Below are positions 61,801-64,000 of a stretch of DNA of 64,000 nt, in pieces. This DNA is from Brachionus koreanus. Taxonomy: Eukaryota > Rotifera > Eurotatoria > Ploima > Brachionidae. The stretch spans positions 4,890,314-4,954,313 of the forward strand of contig PJRA01000263.1 in the NCBI GenBank assembly GCA_016987375.1, given 5' to 3'. The position numbers and the translations under genes were made by a program. Position 1 is the first letter of the stretch; every line of letters begins with the position of its first letter. Under the pieces are notes generated by a model. That model saw only the letters and a program-made list of their open reading frames with translations. It was not told the origin of the DNA and searched no databases.

Positions 61801-64000
61801 AAAGCAAACAAAAACGGCATCATGAACAACATACAAACATGGAAAAATGACATGGCCAAGCCTGGCGCCAAAGCAGTCACTCAAGTTGTTAAACCAGCAC
61901 CTGCAGTCGCTGAGTCTAAAGCCAAAATGTTGTCAGACGATTTAAAAAAGACTACAACAAATGTATGGGAAACAAACGCGAATAAAACGGAACAAAATGG
62001 CAACAAAGTTGACAAATGTGCCGTTGAAGCGAACAAACCAATTGAGAAAGATGCTAAATCAGTTGAAAGCACTACGAAACCTAAAGAAGAGTCAAGCAAA
62101 GAAATAACTTTGCTTAAACAAGACGCGCAGCCAAGTCAAAAAAATGTATGCACTGTTAAACCAACAAAACAAGTGACCCAACCGTTAGCTAATGAACAAA
62201 AGCCGAACATAAGTGTGTCGGTAAATGGTACAGGATCTGGTGTTGTGTCCCCATCGCCAAATCAACAATTGAGCGAAAATCAATCGATTAATAAATACTA
62301 TGATAAAATAATGATTAATCAGTCGAGTAGTGCCGCAGTTGCTGCGTCGGCGGCCGCTGCTGCTGCCGCAGTTGTTGCAGTAACAGTGACGTCAATTCAA
62401 CAGCAACAAATTCCAAGCGGTGAACAAACCGATCAAACATCTGCTATTAAACAATCGAGCTCGTCGTCTTCGATCAAAAATAATTCGAGCTCGAATGCAT
62501 CGGCTCAGTCCGAATCGCAGACCACAAACACTAGCGAATTTAGTCAAATGACGCCCAATCAACCAAATTATAATTTTGCACCGGCTTCAACCACCAGTCA
62601 GACCAGTCTGATTTCATCGCCTTCTCAAACAAATTCCCAAATATCTGCTACATCTCTCATACATTCGCTTAGCATCAATCAAAGCATGCAGCCGCAGTAT
62701 TTACAACCAATCTATCAGCCAATGGTTCAGCCCTTTATGTCGCAGTCAAGACCCATGGTTGGGCCTCCACAGCCGCCTCAATCCCAATCGGCCAATCCCT
62801 TGATTCAAAATCAACAAAATAAAAACAACATTAACTCGTTGTTTGATTTGAGCTTTGGAGAATTTGGTGGCGCCAAAGAGGCCATGTTCTACCCGCCTCC
62901 GCCACCACCGCCGCCGCCTCATGCCCAAAACTACATGGGTCAAATTCCGCCGGGTTCGATACCCCCGCCTCAAACAATGCCCCCTCATCTTCCGGCTCAA
63001 CCAATCAATCCATACCCTACGAACGGCTACGAGCACAACCAATTTTTCAATCAAAAACTACTCAATAGCAAGCCCAATGGCACTTTTGCACCACAACCAC
63101 CAACCATGACATCTAGTCAATTCAATGGCATTAATTCAAACATCAAGTCACAGTTCAATCAAAACACACCAAATCAATTGATGAACCAAATGCATCAGTA
63201 CAGCAAACAAGAGTTTGCTTATTTTAACAACCAAATGCCGTCTGGTCAAAGTTTCGCTCAAGCACAAGGCAGCAATCAGCCAACGCCAGCACCAAATAGC
63301 AACAACTTGGGATTTTTTATGTCTCAGATCGGTAATTTAAATCCAAATCAATTTCAAGCTCAGGCTCACGCAACCGTGTCCACTCAGCAGTCTGTGTTCA
63401 ACATGAATCAAGGCCAATTGTCGAACAACCAACTATTTGGTATTGGCTACAATCAGCCACAGCAAAATTCCCAATTTAACTTGTCTAATTTGATACAAAC
63501 ACAACAAAATCAACAACAACAGCTTCCCAATCAGACTTCGGCTCATCGTCAAACGCCAATTTCTATTCCGAGCTCGCCGTTCATTCAAAACGATAATCAA
63601 GCAGAGAACGGTTTTATCAAACAGCAGAATGGTTTCGACTACAAGACACAGCAGACCAATCAGTCAAATTATGCGAGAAATGGCCCAAATCTGGCGGCCA
63701 GCAAACAAATGTTCTCTGCTCTTGAAGCAAACAACTTTGATAAAAATCAGCAAAACAAAGGCATGAGTCAGCCAAACGGCTATTATAGAGCCATAGAGCA
63801 GCAAGTGCAGAACCATTATAACCAAGTCGGTCAGATACCACCCCAACAGCAGCCGCCTTTGCTGCCCAATCCTCCCATTATGGCCAATCACAATCAGCTG
63901 CCAAATCAAATACAAGTGCAAAGCTTGAATCAAAAGATTGGTTTTAACAAGGCTGCAGGCATGCCTCGATATCCGAATGCTTATCAAAATCAAAATAGAC
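56836..64000 (+). CDS. PRRC2: PRRC2/BAT2 family protein, N-terminal part (continues past window end)
   Basis: Large, mostly disordered RNA-granule and translation-associated protein; in vertebrates the family has three members (PRRC2A-C). Exon 1 is 56836-58151 and exon 2 runs from 59943 to beyond 64000, joined in phase 2 across a 1.79 kb intron, giving at least 1791 residues here. The BAT2 N-terminal domain is clear: KYSTLNINNQFKGKGIE, LGKAVAARRMPPPAHLPSL, then NQEDFPKLDE, then DENNWAMISDRVNYDEKLEFD, and a charged coiled-coil-like stretch with EKNLERAKSRRDEEIKKL. In exon 2 the family motifs EIYDEWETASDTS (about residue 800) and DDDDGFQKVKTKRDKK are present. The rest is Gln/Asn/Pro/Ser-rich with an acidic patch, Asn runs, a poly-Ala run and a PPPPPPPPP run. 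No membrane segment or signal peptide. Which vertebrate paralogue it matches best cannot be decided. Confidence 0.88.
58802..58835. repeat. TAG/CTA trinucleotide microsatellite
   Basis: Eleven uninterrupted TAG units (plus strand), positioned as the 3' tail of the antisense LINE relic. Confidence 0.95.
58802..59057 (-). pseudogene. LINE ORF2 C-terminus with 3' TAC microsatellite, antisense in PRRC2 intron 1
   Basis: A clean 69-codon minus-strand ORF reads NSYCLTRERIKNCLPRFNYF, TNRVVNGWNKLTEDVVNAKS and FKAKLDGKRSD, the end of a CR1/Jockey-type ORF2. About 10 nt after its stop comes CTGCAG and then (TAC)11 (the TAG repeat at 58802-58835 on the plus strand). A short trinucleotide repeat as the 3' terminus is typical of several non-LTR families. 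This is the best preserved copy of the family in the window, but heavily 5' truncated. Confidence 0.8.

Noticed and set aside
60458..63993. Many ORFs of 60-140 codons on both strands inside PRRC2 exon 2
   Set aside because: Shadows of the main plus-strand frame, which is open from 59943 to the window end and carries the family motifs.
1..64000. CRISPR arrays, bacterial operons, phage or viral genes
   Set aside because: No regularly spaced repeats, no ribosome-binding-site-led gene clusters and no viral replication or capsid motifs seen; the spliced animal genes show this is eukaryotic nuclear DNA.

Overview
The window is AT-rich, intron-bearing eukaryotic nuclear DNA from a small invertebrate. 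The conserved proteins are animal ones: NUP107, NELF-B, PRRC2/BAT2, IMMP2L, a W07G4.4-type M17 aminopeptidase and a cadherin-family membrane protein. Introns are mostly 50-65 bp GT-AG introns. The gene compaction, the extreme AT content and the mix of repeats (LINE relics, a MULE-type SWIM fragment, Tc1/mariner) would fit a monogonont rotifer of Brachionus type. That placement is an inference, not proof. Two runs of N (14494-15470 and 39375-40298) each fall inside a repeat with terminal inverted repeats.

Layout: 1-120 holds the C-terminal end of a zinc-finger protein (+). 1406-7203 is NUP107 on the minus strand (seven exons, one apparent 1-nt frameshift), with two related TTAA-flanked MITEs in its only long intron. 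8986-14250 is an 11-exon gene (+) joining ARM repeats to three fibronectin type III domains. 14425-16780 is a Tc1/mariner element followed by a dead LINE. 16781-21927 is a 5 kb gene desert with candidate 5' UTR exons. 21928-33638 encodes a 3884-residue cadherin-like membrane protein in two exons. 34030-34596 encodes a small secreted Cys-containing protein. 35980-38022 and 41152-43541 (both minus) are tandem paralogues of an M17 aminopeptidase; between them lies an element with TIRs of at least 118 bp. 43686-47202 (+) is NELF-B, head to head with the second aminopeptidase copy. 47938-48453 is a MULE-like relic. 48813-49504 (minus) is IMMP2L. 49505-56835 is mostly noncoding, with LINE relics, a possible 48-residue gene and a tRNA-derived SINE with perfect 8-bp target duplications. 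56836-64000 (+) is the N-terminal part of a PRRC2/BAT2 protein running off the window.

The genes are housekeeping or structural loci and form no single pathway: nuclear pore scaffold, promoter-proximal pausing, mitochondrial presequence processing, peptide hydrolysis, adhesion and RNA-granule/translation functions. No previously undescribed multi-gene system stands out. The most distinctive observations are a gene-conversion-like tract shared by the two aminopeptidases, a possible mitochondrial presequence unique to one of them, the ARM-FN3 domain combination, the large near-intronless cadherin, and several unnamed repeat families with recognisable ends. Exon boundaries were read by eye from GT-AG sites, reading frame and homology recalled from known families, so single-base errors are possible.
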